From contig USJD01000067.1 of the NCBI GenBank assembly GCA_900554835.1, positions 1 through 16,958 of the forward strand: a stretch of DNA of 16,958 nt, in the 5' to 3' direction. The stretch comes from an uncultured Prevotella sp. (lineage in GTDB: Bacteria; Bacteroidota; Bacteroidia; Bacteroidales; Bacteroidaceae). The notes beneath the pieces are model-generated. The model was not told the DNA's origin and did no database searches. It saw only the letters and a program-made list of their open reading frames with translations. The translations under genes were made by a program, and so were the position numbers. Below, one piece after another: positions 6,313 to 12,760 of this stretch; the first letter of the stretch is position 1; every line of letters begins with the position of its first letter.

Positions 6313-6837
6313 ATGGAAAATGAAGTTTTGAAAGCCATTAAGGAGAGAAGAAGTATCCGCAGATACAAGGCAGATCAGATCACAGATGAGGAACTGAAAG
6401 CCGTATTGGAGGCAGGCACATGGGCTGCCACCGGTCATGGCACTCAGGAACCATTTATCATCGCAGTACAGAATCCGAAGACCTGCGCCCAGCTTCGCAA
6501 GATGAATGCTGAGGTGATGGGTGTAGAGAGTGATCCTTACTATGGAGCACCAACCATCGTCATCGTTTTGGCTCCAGAGAGCAATGCGAACGCCATCAAG
6601 GACGGCAGTCTCATCCTCGGCAATATGATGTTGGCAGCCCACTCTATCGGTCTTTCTTCTTGCTGGATCAATCGCGAGGATGCCATGTTTGCTTCCGAGG
6701 AGGGCAAAAATCTGTTGAAAGAGTGGAATCTTCCTGATGGTTTGATAGGAGTTGGAGCCTTGGCATTAGGCTATGCATCTGCTCATCCACATTCTGTAAA
6801 GCCTCGCAAAGAGGATTATTACCGCATCATAAAGTAA
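6313..6837 (+). CDS. Nitroreductase family protein (FMN-dependent oxidoreductase)
   Basis: A 174-residue single-domain flavoprotein of the small NfsB/FRase-like superfamily, normally dimeric with FMN at the interface. Visible marks: the N-terminal ERRSIRRYK (11-19), whose arginines and serine grip the FMN phosphate; GTWAATGHGTQEP (35-47); SSCWI (115-119); and the C-terminal GVGALALGYA (146-155) followed by KPRK (163-166). It reduces an unknown acceptor (quinone, nitro or enone compound) with NAD(P)H. It is the third gene of the DUF3737 / PLP-enzyme cluster. No firm terminator follows, only a weak 6-bp TTCAGT/ACTGAA stem at 6848-6867, then the inverted-repeat element. Confidence 0.9.
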   Translation: MENEVLKAIKERRSIRRYKADQITDEELKAVLEAGTWAATGHGTQEPFIIAVQNPKTCAQLRKMNAEVMGVESDPYYGAPTIVIVLAPESNANAIKDGSLILGNMMLAAHSIGLSSCWINREDAMFASEEGKNLLKEWNLPDGLIGVGALALGYASAHPHSVKPRKEDYYRIIK

Positions 6838-6881
6838 GAAAAGATATTTCAGTCTCATTTTACTGAATACAATATCCCCTT

Positions 6882-7070
6882 TTGATTACTGATTACGATT
6901 ACAGTTAGAAATTCCGCAACTTCCCTTCGAGGGAAAAAGGGAGATAGAGAAATTTATATATATATAAATATAAAAATATAATTAACAATTCTTTACTATT
7001 TTTCTTAACTTTGTTGCAACAAGAGAATGAAGGAGCGGAATTTCTAACTGTAATCGTAATCAGTAATCAA
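6882..7070. repeat. 189-bp element with perfect 36-bp inverted arms (mobile element or inverton candidate)
   Basis: The arm at 6882-6917 (starting TTGATTACTGATTACGATTA) is the exact reverse complement of 7035-7070, 36 of 36 bases, with a 117-bp spacer. Each arm contains GATTAC three times. The spacer has a 6-bp hairpin with a TCG loop (6921-6935), an 18-nt A/T palindrome (6952-6969) and a TAACTTTG promoter-like box (7006-7013). No coding potential. No clear target-site duplication flanks the arms, apart from a single T on each side. Possible readings are a MITE-like mobile element, an invertible promoter segment, or an RNA that folds into one long hairpin. The inverted repeat itself is certain; its nature is open. 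Confidence 0.85.
7006..7013 (+). promoter_or_regulatory. Promoter-like -7 box inside the inverted-repeat element
   Basis: TAACTTTG fits TAnnTTTG, with only a poor -33 (TTAA at 6982-6985). It points right, away from the nitroreductase gene, toward gene-free DNA and the antisense side of waaA. It is followed at once by the palindrome GTTGCAAC (7013-7020). Confidence 0.35.
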
Positions 7071-7120
7071 TAAGTGTTTTCTTGTAGATATAAAAAATGC
7101 GCAAGACGAGTTCTCTGCCC

Positions 7121-7260
7121 TAAAACTATGTTTTGGAAGTGATAAAACTATGACTTGAGCGCATACCCTCATTTTGCTGTCATTTACCGCATCTGAAGAT
7201 TATCATTACAGCATCTGAAGACCGGCATTTATCACTTCAGAAGGTAGAAATTTATCACTT
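7121..7260. repeat. Three pairs of direct repeats at 22-23 bp spacing
   Basis: TAAAACTATG occurs at 7121 and 7143 (22 bp apart), GCATCTGAAGA at 7189 and 7211 (22 bp), and TTTATCACTT at 7228 and 7251 (23 bp). GAAGTGATAAA (7136-7146) is also the reverse complement of 7228-7238. The intervening bases do not repeat. This stretch carries no gene; the regular spacing of two helical turns is the only order seen. Confidence 0.6.
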
Positions 7261-7293
7261 TTGCATAAAATCGCAAGTTTACGCACACCAAAA

Positions 7294-7325
7294 TTTGCTG
7301 GTTACAAAAAAAAGCAATACTTTTG
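7294..7325 (+). promoter_or_regulatory. Consensus promoter pointing antisense into waaA
   Basis: TTTG (7294-7297), a 20-nt gap and TACTTTTG (7318-7325) match the Bacteroidota consensus exactly on the plus strand. No plus-strand gene follows; a transcript starting near 7332 would run antisense into the 3' end of waaA. The -7 box is also part of the left arm of the waaA terminator, so the match may partly reflect that hairpin. Confidence 0.4.
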
Positions 7326-7351
7326 CACCATAAATACAAAAGTACTGCTTT
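7304..7351 (-). terminator. Rho-independent terminator of waaA
   Basis: Bases 7311-7325 and 7337-7351 pair over 15 positions with a single A/C mismatch and an 11-nt loop. On the minus strand the hairpin is followed by eight Ts (7303-7310 read in reverse), the classical layout. It lies about 75 bp beyond the waaA stop. A smaller stem, TTCTTT/AAAGAA (7388-7403), lies between. Confidence 0.8.
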
Positions 7352-7425
7352 CATAAAATTATATTCTCCCTGAGAAAGGGGGCTTACTTCTTTGCGAAAA
7401 GAAAATCTTCCTATACTGACTATAC

Positions 7426-8688
7426 TTAAAGCTGCACCTTGGAAAGAACCTTATCTGTTGCACCAGACAGGCTTGCCACGAATTCTCCAGCCTTTTCTCC
7501 CGCAGACTTCAGGAAAGCCGCGTCATTCATCATCGACTTCATCAAGCCAGCAAAGTCCTCAAAATTGTTGATTTCGAAACCGCCGCCCGACTTCAGCAAG
7601 CCCTGAGCTTCCTGGAATTTCTTGTTGTTAGGACCGAAAATAACCGGCATATTCCATACGGCAGCCTCCAGAGTATTGTGGATACCAACTCCGAAACCGC
7701 CACCGATATAAGCCACATCACCATAATGATACATGCTGCTCAGCAGTCCGAAGCAGTCGATGATCAGCACATCAGCCCCAGCCGCTTCCTCAGGCGTAGT
7801 CTGTGTATAGCGTACCACTTTCTTATCCTTCAGCAGAGAAAGAATCAGTTTCAGATGTTCCTCGGCTATGACATGAGGAGCTATCAGCAAGCGCCAATCC
7901 TTATGCTCATTGAAGAAGCGGATGAAGATTTCCTCATCAGGAGGCCATGAACTGCCTGCCACAAACACTTTGTAGTCCTGAGAAGGAATACCTGCAGGGG
8001 ATTCAGCAGAAATTCCCTTTCTGAACGCCTCGCAGATAGGCAGATGCTTGGCAGCTTCCTTGATCTGCAGCACACGGTCGAAACGGGTATCTCCCACCAC
8101 ATCCACATCCGTAATACCGATGCCGGCGAGCAACCGCTTGCTCTCCTCATTCTGCACAAAGAAGCGGGTAAAGCACTTCAAGACATTCGCATAGCTCCTG
8201 CCATACCACTTGAAGAAGACCTGATCCTCACGGAAGATACTGCTCACACTATATGTAGGAATGTTGCGGTACTTGAGAATATGGAGGAAATTAGACCAGA
8301 ATTCATACTTGATGAAGAAGGCCATCACAGGACGCACCAGGCGAAGAAAACGGATGGCATTCAGGCGGGTATCCACCGGCATATAGCAGATGATGTCAGC
8401 GCCCTCATAATTCTTGCGCACCTCATATCCGGAAGGCGAATAGAAGGTAAGCAGAATCTTATACTGGGGATAATCTCTGCGGATGCGCTCCATCAAAGGA
8501 CGACCCTGTTCAAACTCGCCAAGTGATGCGGCATGAAACCAGATATACTTTTCGGAAGGATCCACATTTTCCCTCAGTACCCTGAAGGCATCGCGCTCAC
8601 CTCGCCACATCTTGCGCACCTTCTCATTGAAAAGGCTGGCGATAGCGATTCCCCAAAGCACGAAATAAATGACGACATTATAGATCAT
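7426..8688 (-). CDS. waaA: 3-deoxy-D-manno-octulosonic acid (Kdo) transferase
   Basis: A 420-residue GT30 glycosyltransferase that attaches Kdo from CMP-Kdo to the lipid A precursor at the inner face of the cytoplasmic membrane, an essential step of LPS core assembly. Seen: an N-terminal membrane anchor (about 3-20, VVIYFVLWGIAIASLF); the family motif WFHAASLGEFEQGRP (50-64), with E58 in the place of the catalytic base; KYEFWSN in the first domain; GDTRFDRV at the hinge; and the C-terminal donor-site motif GGGFGVGIHNTLEAAVW with GP ahead of NNKKF. The length is normal. It lies 125 bp downstream of gltX on the same strand, with no clear promoter in the gap, so it is probably co-transcribed with gltX. 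The number of Kdo units added cannot be judged from the sequence. Confidence 0.95.
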   Translation of the reverse strand: MIYNVVIYFVLWGIAIASLFNEKVRKMWRGERDAFRVLRENVDPSEKYIWFHAASLGEFEQGRPLMERIRRDYPQYKILLTFYSPSGYEVRKNYEGADIICYMPVDTRLNAIRFLRLVRPVMAFFIKYEFWSNFLHILKYRNIPTYSVSSIFREDQVFFKWYGRSYANVLKCFTRFFVQNEESKRLLAGIGITDVDVVGDTRFDRVLQIKEAAKHLPICEAFRKGISAESPAGIPSQDYKVFVAGSSWPPDEEIFIRFFNEHKDWRLLIAPHVIAEEHLKLILSLLKDKKVVRYTQTTPEEAAGADVLIIDCFGLLSSMYHYGDVAYIGGGFGVGIHNTLEAAVWNMPVIFGPNNKKFQEAQGLLKSGGGFEINNFEDFAGLMKSMMNDAAFLKSAGEKAGEFVASLSGATDKVLSKVQL

Positions 8689-8741
8689 GTTTTTCTTTTT
8701 TTTCGGTTAGTATCTATAAATATCTAAATATAAATTGAATT

Positions 8742-8790
8742 CTCTCTGAGGAAAATCCCCGCACAAAGCAGAAATTTTCCCCAGAAAGAG
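8742..8790 (-). other. Extended hairpin between gltX and waaA
   Basis: GGAAAAT (8750-8756) pairs with ATTTTCC (8774-8780). Outside a single mismatch, CTG pairs with CAG, and CTCT pairs with AGAG past a 2-nt bulge. No T run follows on the minus strand, so it is more likely an RNA processing or attenuation structure in the gltX-waaA message than a terminator. Confidence 0.45.
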
Positions 8791-8813
8791 ATAAAATATG
8801 CTGACTGCGATGC

Positions 8814-10331
8814 TTATCCGAGAACCTCAATGGCTCTGCGGAGACGCTTCAGAGTCTCCTCCTTGCCGAGGAAGGCTGAGATATCAAACATACCTGGACC
8901 CTTACCCTCGCCTACGAGCGTGAGACGGAAAGCATTCATCACATCACCGAGCTTATAGCCCTTATCCTCTACCCATTTCATCACAACAGGTTCCTGACCC
9001 TCAATAGAGAAATCCTCGATACCCTCCAGCACTTCAGCCAGTTCGGTCATCTGCTGAGCAGAATACTCCTTCCAGCGCTTCTTGGCTGTCTTGGCATCAT
9101 ACTCTGTAGGAGGAATGAAGAAGAATGAGCACAATGGCCACAACTCATATACGAAGTTCACGCGGTCCTTCATCATGTGTACCACCTGCTTCACACGGTC
9201 CATTGTTTCCTCTACACCGTTATTGGCCACGATAGGCGCAAAGAGATTGGCTATCTCATCATCGCTCTTCATGAGGATGTACTCATGGTTGAACCAGATG
9301 CCCTTCTTGAAGTCAAACTTGGCTCCTGCCTTAGAGCAGCGGGAGATATCGAAAGCCTTCACCAGTTCGTCGAGAGAGAAGATTTCCTGCTCTGTGCCAG
9401 GATTCCAGCCCAGCAATGCAAGGAAATTGACTACTGCCTCTGGGAAGTAACCGCTCTCACGATAGCCAGAAGAAACCTCGCCGGTCTTAGGATCGTGCCA
9501 CTCCAATGGGAATACAGGGAAACCGAGACGGTCGCCATCACGCTTGCTCAACTTACCCTTACCTTCTGGCTTGAGAAGCAATGGAAGATGGGCAAAGCGA
9601 GGCATGGTATCCTCCCAGCCGAAAGCCTTGTAGAGAAGTACATGCAATGGTGCACTTGGCAACCACTCCTCGCCGCGGATCACATGAGAGATTTCCATCA
9701 GATGATCGTCCACGATATTGGCCAGGTGGTAAGTAGGAAGCTCGTCGGCACTCTTGTAGAGCACCTTGTCGTCGAGGATATCGCTCATCACCTTCACATC
9801 GCCACGAATCATATCGTTGACGTGGATTTCCTCTCCTGGTTCTATTTTGAAACGTACGGTATATTGCTTGCCGTCTGCGATGAGCTGGTCCACCTCTTCC
9901 TGAGAAAGGGTGAGAGAATTGCGCATCTGCATGCGGGTGTGGGCATCATACTGGAAATTTTGGATTTCAGCACGCTTGGCCTCCAGTTCCTCAGGAGTAT
10001 CAAAAGCGATGTAAGCCTTGCCATTGTCGAGAAGCTGCTGTACATATTTCTTATAGATGTCACGACGCTCGCTCTGACGGTAAGGACCATGCTCACCACC
10101 GAAGCTCACGCCCTCATCAAACTTGATGCCGAGCCACTTGAATGACTCCAGGATATATTCCTCGGCACCTGGCACGAAACGATGAGAGTCAGTATCCTCG
10201 ATACGGAAAACAAGTTCACCACCATGCTGGCGAGCAAACAAATAATTATAGAGGGCGGTACGAACACCACCAATGTGCAATGCACCCGTAGGACTTGGGG
10301 CAAAACGCACTCTTACTTTTCTATCTGCCAT
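8814..10331 (-). CDS. gltX: Glutamyl-tRNA synthetase
   Basis: A 505-residue class Ib synthetase that charges tRNA-Glu with glutamate using ATP. Class I signatures are intact: RFAPSPTGALHIGG (9-22), containing the HIGH-type sequence, and KLSKRDG (260-266), the KMSKS-type loop. FRIEDTD (42-48) is the glutamate-site motif, and YHLANIVDDHLMEISHVIRGEEW (201-223) is also typical. The C-terminal anticodon-binding half is present and ends with a family-like helical segment. No cysteine zinc knuckle is seen in the connective domain. It starts a minus-strand unit with waaA and is divergent from the HD-domain gene. Confidence 0.97.
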   Translation of the reverse strand: MADRKVRVRFAPSPTGALHIGGVRTALYNYLFARQHGGELVFRIEDTDSHRFVPGAEEYILESFKWLGIKFDEGVSFGGEHGPYRQSERRDIYKKYVQQLLDNGKAYIAFDTPEELEAKRAEIQNFQYDAHTRMQMRNSLTLSQEEVDQLIADGKQYTVRFKIEPGEEIHVNDMIRGDVKVMSDILDDKVLYKSADELPTYHLANIVDDHLMEISHVIRGEEWLPSAPLHVLLYKAFGWEDTMPRFAHLPLLLKPEGKGKLSKRDGDRLGFPVFPLEWHDPKTGEVSSGYRESGYFPEAVVNFLALLGWNPGTEQEIFSLDELVKAFDISRCSKAGAKFDFKKGIWFNHEYILMKSDDEIANLFAPIVANNGVEETMDRVKQVVHMMKDRVNFVYELWPLCSFFFIPPTEYDAKTAKKRWKEYSAQQMTELAEVLEGIEDFSIEGQEPVVMKWVEDKGYKLGDVMNAFRLTLVGEGKGPGMFDISAFLGKEETLKRLRRAIEVLG

Positions 10332-10364
10332 GTCTTATTTTATAGCTATTTTCAAAATTTTCTG

Positions 10365-10372
10365 CAAATTTA
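10365..10372 (-). promoter_or_regulatory. -7 box of the gltX promoter (TAAATTTG)
   Basis: On the minus strand TAAATTTG fits TAnnTTTG, about 35 bp before the gltX ATG. No -33 TTTG lies at the expected spacing. Confidence 0.5.
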
Positions 10373-10380
10373 CATCTTTT

Positions 10381-10414
10381 TTTGCGATTATAATAGTTTT
10401 TTTTCGTATTTTCG
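10381..10414 (+). promoter_or_regulatory. Probable promoter of the HD phosphohydrolase gene
   Basis: TTTG (10381-10384), 22 nt, then TATTTTCG (10407-10414), which differs from TAnnTTTG at one base. It is divergent from the gltX promoter, the two -7 boxes being about 35 bp apart. A transcript would start near 10421 and carry a leader of about 120 nt. Confidence 0.45.
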
Positions 10415-10430
10415 CACATGAAAAGGGAAA

Positions 10431-10481
10431 TATGGGTCAAATCGGCATTTTTATTCAAAGAAATGCGCCTTTTTACCCATA
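10431..10481 (+). other. Two nested stems in the leader of the HD phosphohydrolase gene
   Basis: TATGGGT (10431-10437) pairs with ACCCATA (10475-10481), and inside it GCATTT (10445-10450) pairs with AAATGC (10461-10466) around a 10-nt loop. All 13 pairs are perfect and separated by internal loops. The structure lies in the predicted 5' UTR, about 60 bp before the ATG. Confidence 0.5.
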
Positions 10482-10541
10482 AATATTCAAAAGTGAAGAG
10501 ACTTTCCCGCCAACCCAACAAGAAAACAAAAACAAAGAAAT

Positions 10542-12593
10542 ATGAGTATATTCAACAATCCGGAAGAAAACTATTGGCGCAACCTGGTGACCAAGGCCAT
10601 ACTGGTCTGCATGACCGTGGCTGTCATCGTATGGTTTCTGCCTCGCAATGAAGGCCGCCAGTACCGATACGATGTAGGAAAACCATGGATGTACGGGTCT
10701 GTCATCGCCAAGTTCGACTTCCCCATCTACAAAACCGATGAAGCTATCAAGCACGAACAGGATTCGATGATGAACCAGTTCCAGCCTTACTATGGCCTGA
10801 ATCCTACGGTGGAAAACGTGCAGGTGAACCGATTTCTCCACGATTTCCAGAAGGGAATACCTGGTCTGCCTAACGAATTTGTGGGACTCATAGCCAACGA
10901 ACTGCACAATGTCTATCAGATGGGCATCATCAACACCACGGAGTACAACCGCATCTTCAAAGATTCTACCAGCACCATCCGAATCATCAGCGGAAAGAAC
11001 GTGAAAAGCGTGCCAATCAAGTCGTTCTACTCTACGATAGCCGCCTATGAGCATCTCTTTGCCAACGAAAAATTGGCAGCCCAGCGACCGCTGCTCTCCC
11101 GCTGCAACCTCAACAACTATATAGAGGCCAACATCATCTACGAAAAAGAGAAAAGCGAAACCGAGAAAAACGACCTGCTGAGCAGCATTCCTCTGGCAAG
11201 CGGAATGGTGATGAGCGGACAGAAAATCGTGGACAGAGGCGAGGTGATCAGCGACTACACCTACCGCGTGCTCACATCCTTCGACAAAGAAATGAAGCGG
11301 CGCGCATCTACTGAGGAAGAAATCACCACCACCATCATCGGACAGGTGCTCTTCGTATTCATCCTCGTCATGATGTTTACGTCATACCTCTCGCTCTTCC
11401 GCAAAGACTATTTCGAAAAACCGCGCAACATCACGATGCTCTATGCGCTGATCATGCTCTTCCCTATCCAGGTATCGCTGATGATGAAGCACAATTTCTT
11501 CTCTGTGTATATCATCCCGTTTGCCATGGTACCTATCTTCGTAAGAGTATTTATGGATTCCCGCACGGCATTCATCACTCATGTTACGATGATCCTGATA
11601 TGTGCGGCGGCTGTAAAATACCAGTATGAATTCATCATCGTGCAGCTGGCTGCCGGACTGGTGGCCATCTATTCGCTACGTGAACTGAGCAAGCGCTCGC
11701 AGATATTCATCACCGCCCTGCTGGTGACGGTGGCGAGCGGAGTGGTATATCTGGCACTTCAGCTGATGCAGGACAACGAGGTGTTTAATATCGATACCAG
11801 CATGTACACCCATTTCACCATCAACGGCATCTTCCTGCTGCTCTCCTATCCGCTGATGTATCTGATAGAAAAGCTGTTCGGATTTATCTCGAATGTCACA
11901 TTGTTTGAGCTTTCGAATACCAACAAGGGACTGCTGCGCAATCTGAGCGAGATAGCTCCAGGCACCTTCCAGCACTCCATCACCGTGGGAAATCTGGCTG
12001 CAGAAATCGCCAACCGTATCCATGCCAACAGTCTGCTCGTGCGTACGGGTGCATTATATCATGACATCGGCAAGATGAGCAATCCAGTATTCTTCACCGA
12101 AAACCAGGCTGGCGTCAATCCGCACGACCAGCTTACCGACCTGGAGAGTGCACAGATCATCATCAGCCACGTGACCGATGGCTTGAAAATGGCAGAAAAG
12201 GCCAACCTTCCTGGCATCATCAAGGATTTCATCTCCACTCATCATGGCACCGGACTTACCAAGTATTTCTATATTAATTATTGTAATGCCCACCCAGATG
12301 AAAATGTAAACAAGGAACTTTTCCAGTATCCGGGACCGAATCCATTCACCCGTGAGCAGGCTATTCTGATGATGGCCGACACGGTGGAAGCAGCCTCCCG
12401 CTCGCTCAACGAATATACCGAGGAAAGCATCAGCACGCTCATCAATAAGCTCATCGACGGTCAGGTGGCAGAAGGTTTCTTCAAGGAATGTCCTATCACC
12501 TTCCGCGACATCGCCCTGGCCAAAGTGGTGCTCACAGAGCGTCTGAAATCCATTTATCATACACGAATTTCGTATCCGCATCTGAATAAATAA
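10542..12593 (+). CDS. 7TM-HD family phosphohydrolase (PgpH-type, probable cyclic-di-AMP phosphodiesterase)
   Basis: A 683-residue inner-membrane protein. Order of parts: an N-terminal membrane helix (about 15-33); an extracytoplasmic 7TMR-HDED-type domain (about 40-260); a bundle of about seven membrane helices (about 262-450); and a cytoplasmic HD domain (about 465-665). The metal site is intact: H478 (TFQHSITVGNLAAEIA), H507-D508 (ALYHDIGKM), H543 (ISHV), H567-H568 (STHHGTG) and D613 (MMADTVEAASRS). PgpH-type proteins hydrolyse cyclic-di-AMP to pApA and link turgor, potassium and cell-wall status (established in Firmicutes; activity inferred here). It is a single-gene unit with its own leader and a strong terminator. 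The length is typical for Bacteroidota members. Confidence 0.9.
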   Translation: MSIFNNPEENYWRNLVTKAILVCMTVAVIVWFLPRNEGRQYRYDVGKPWMYGSVIAKFDFPIYKTDEAIKHEQDSMMNQFQPYYGLNPTVENVQVNRFLHDFQKGIPGLPNEFVGLIANELHNVYQMGIINTTEYNRIFKDSTSTIRIISGKNVKSVPIKSFYSTIAAYEHLFANEKLAAQRPLLSRCNLNNYIEANIIYEKEKSETEKNDLLSSIPLASGMVMSGQKIVDRGEVISDYTYRVLTSFDKEMKRRASTEEEITTTIIGQVLFVFILVMMFTSYLSLFRKDYFEKPRNITMLYALIMLFPIQVSLMMKHNFFSVYIIPFAMVPIFVRVFMDSRTAFITHVTMILICAAAVKYQYEFIIVQLAAGLVAIYSLRELSKRSQIFITALLVTVASGVVYLALQLMQDNEVFNIDTSMYTHFTINGIFLLLSYPLMYLIEKLFGFISNVTLFELSNTNKGLLRNLSEIAPGTFQHSITVGNLAAEIANRIHANSLLVRTGALYHDIGKMSNPVFFTENQAGVNPHDQLTDLESAQIIISHVTDGLKMAEKANLPGIIKDFISTHHGTGLTKYFYINYCNAHPDENVNKELFQYPGPNPFTREQAILMMADTVEAASRSLNEYTEESISTLINKLIDGQVAEGFFKECPITFRDIALAKVVLTERLKSIYHTRISYPHLNK

Positions 12594-12615
12594 CGGGTGA
12601 TTATAGAACATAAAT

Positions 12616-12675
12616 AAATCCCGATTTATTGCACATATCATTTATTCTGTGCAGTAAATCGGGATTTTATTGTTA
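12616..12675 (+). terminator. Very strong Rho-independent terminator after the HD gene
   Basis: A 20-bp stem (12616-12635 with 12648-12667), broken only by one T-G wobble, has a 12-nt loop and runs into TTTTATTGTT. It starts 22 bp beyond the stop and insulates the FadL-type gene that follows. Confidence 0.9.
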
Positions 12676-12725
12676 ATATACTTTAAATAAGAAATAAAAG
12701 CAGTGGTGAAATAGAACATTCTTCT

Positions 12726-12733
12726 TACCTTTG
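12726..12733 (+). promoter_or_regulatory. -7 box (TACCTTTG) of the FadL-type gene
   Basis: TACCTTTG fits TAnnTTTG, with transcription expected near 12740 and the ATG at 12761. It overlaps the alternative TTG codon at 12731, which rules that codon out as a start. No clear -33 TTTG. Confidence 0.6.
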
Positions 12734-12760
12734 CGGACGTTTTTATTTAAATTTATTAAA

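Noticed and set aside
6872..7080. Target-site duplication flanking the 36-bp inverted repeats
   Set aside because: Only one T is shared immediately outside the arms; the next bases differ (CCCCTT on the left, AAGTG on the right), so transposition is not demonstrated.
7121..7260. CRISPR-like array
   Set aside because: The repeats are three different motifs, each present only twice, the spacing is too short for spacers, and no cas gene is nearby.
8742..8790. Terminator separating gltX from waaA
   Set aside because: The hairpin has no T run on the minus strand and no new promoter box follows, so an operon with an internal structure is more likely.
9177..10145. A 322-codon open frame on the plus strand
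   Set aside because: It lies wholly antisense to gltX, whose class I motifs are intact. The predicted product has no recognisable domain, and no promoter or start context supports it.
10473..11054. A 193-codon minus-strand frame at the start of the HD phosphohydrolase gene
   Set aside because: It overlaps the coding sequence of a well-supported gene in antisense and its product has no recognisable features.
12731..12760. A ten-codon upstream extension of the FadL-type protein from TTG
   Set aside because: The TTG lies inside the -7 box, and the ATG at 12761 directly begins a signal peptide.
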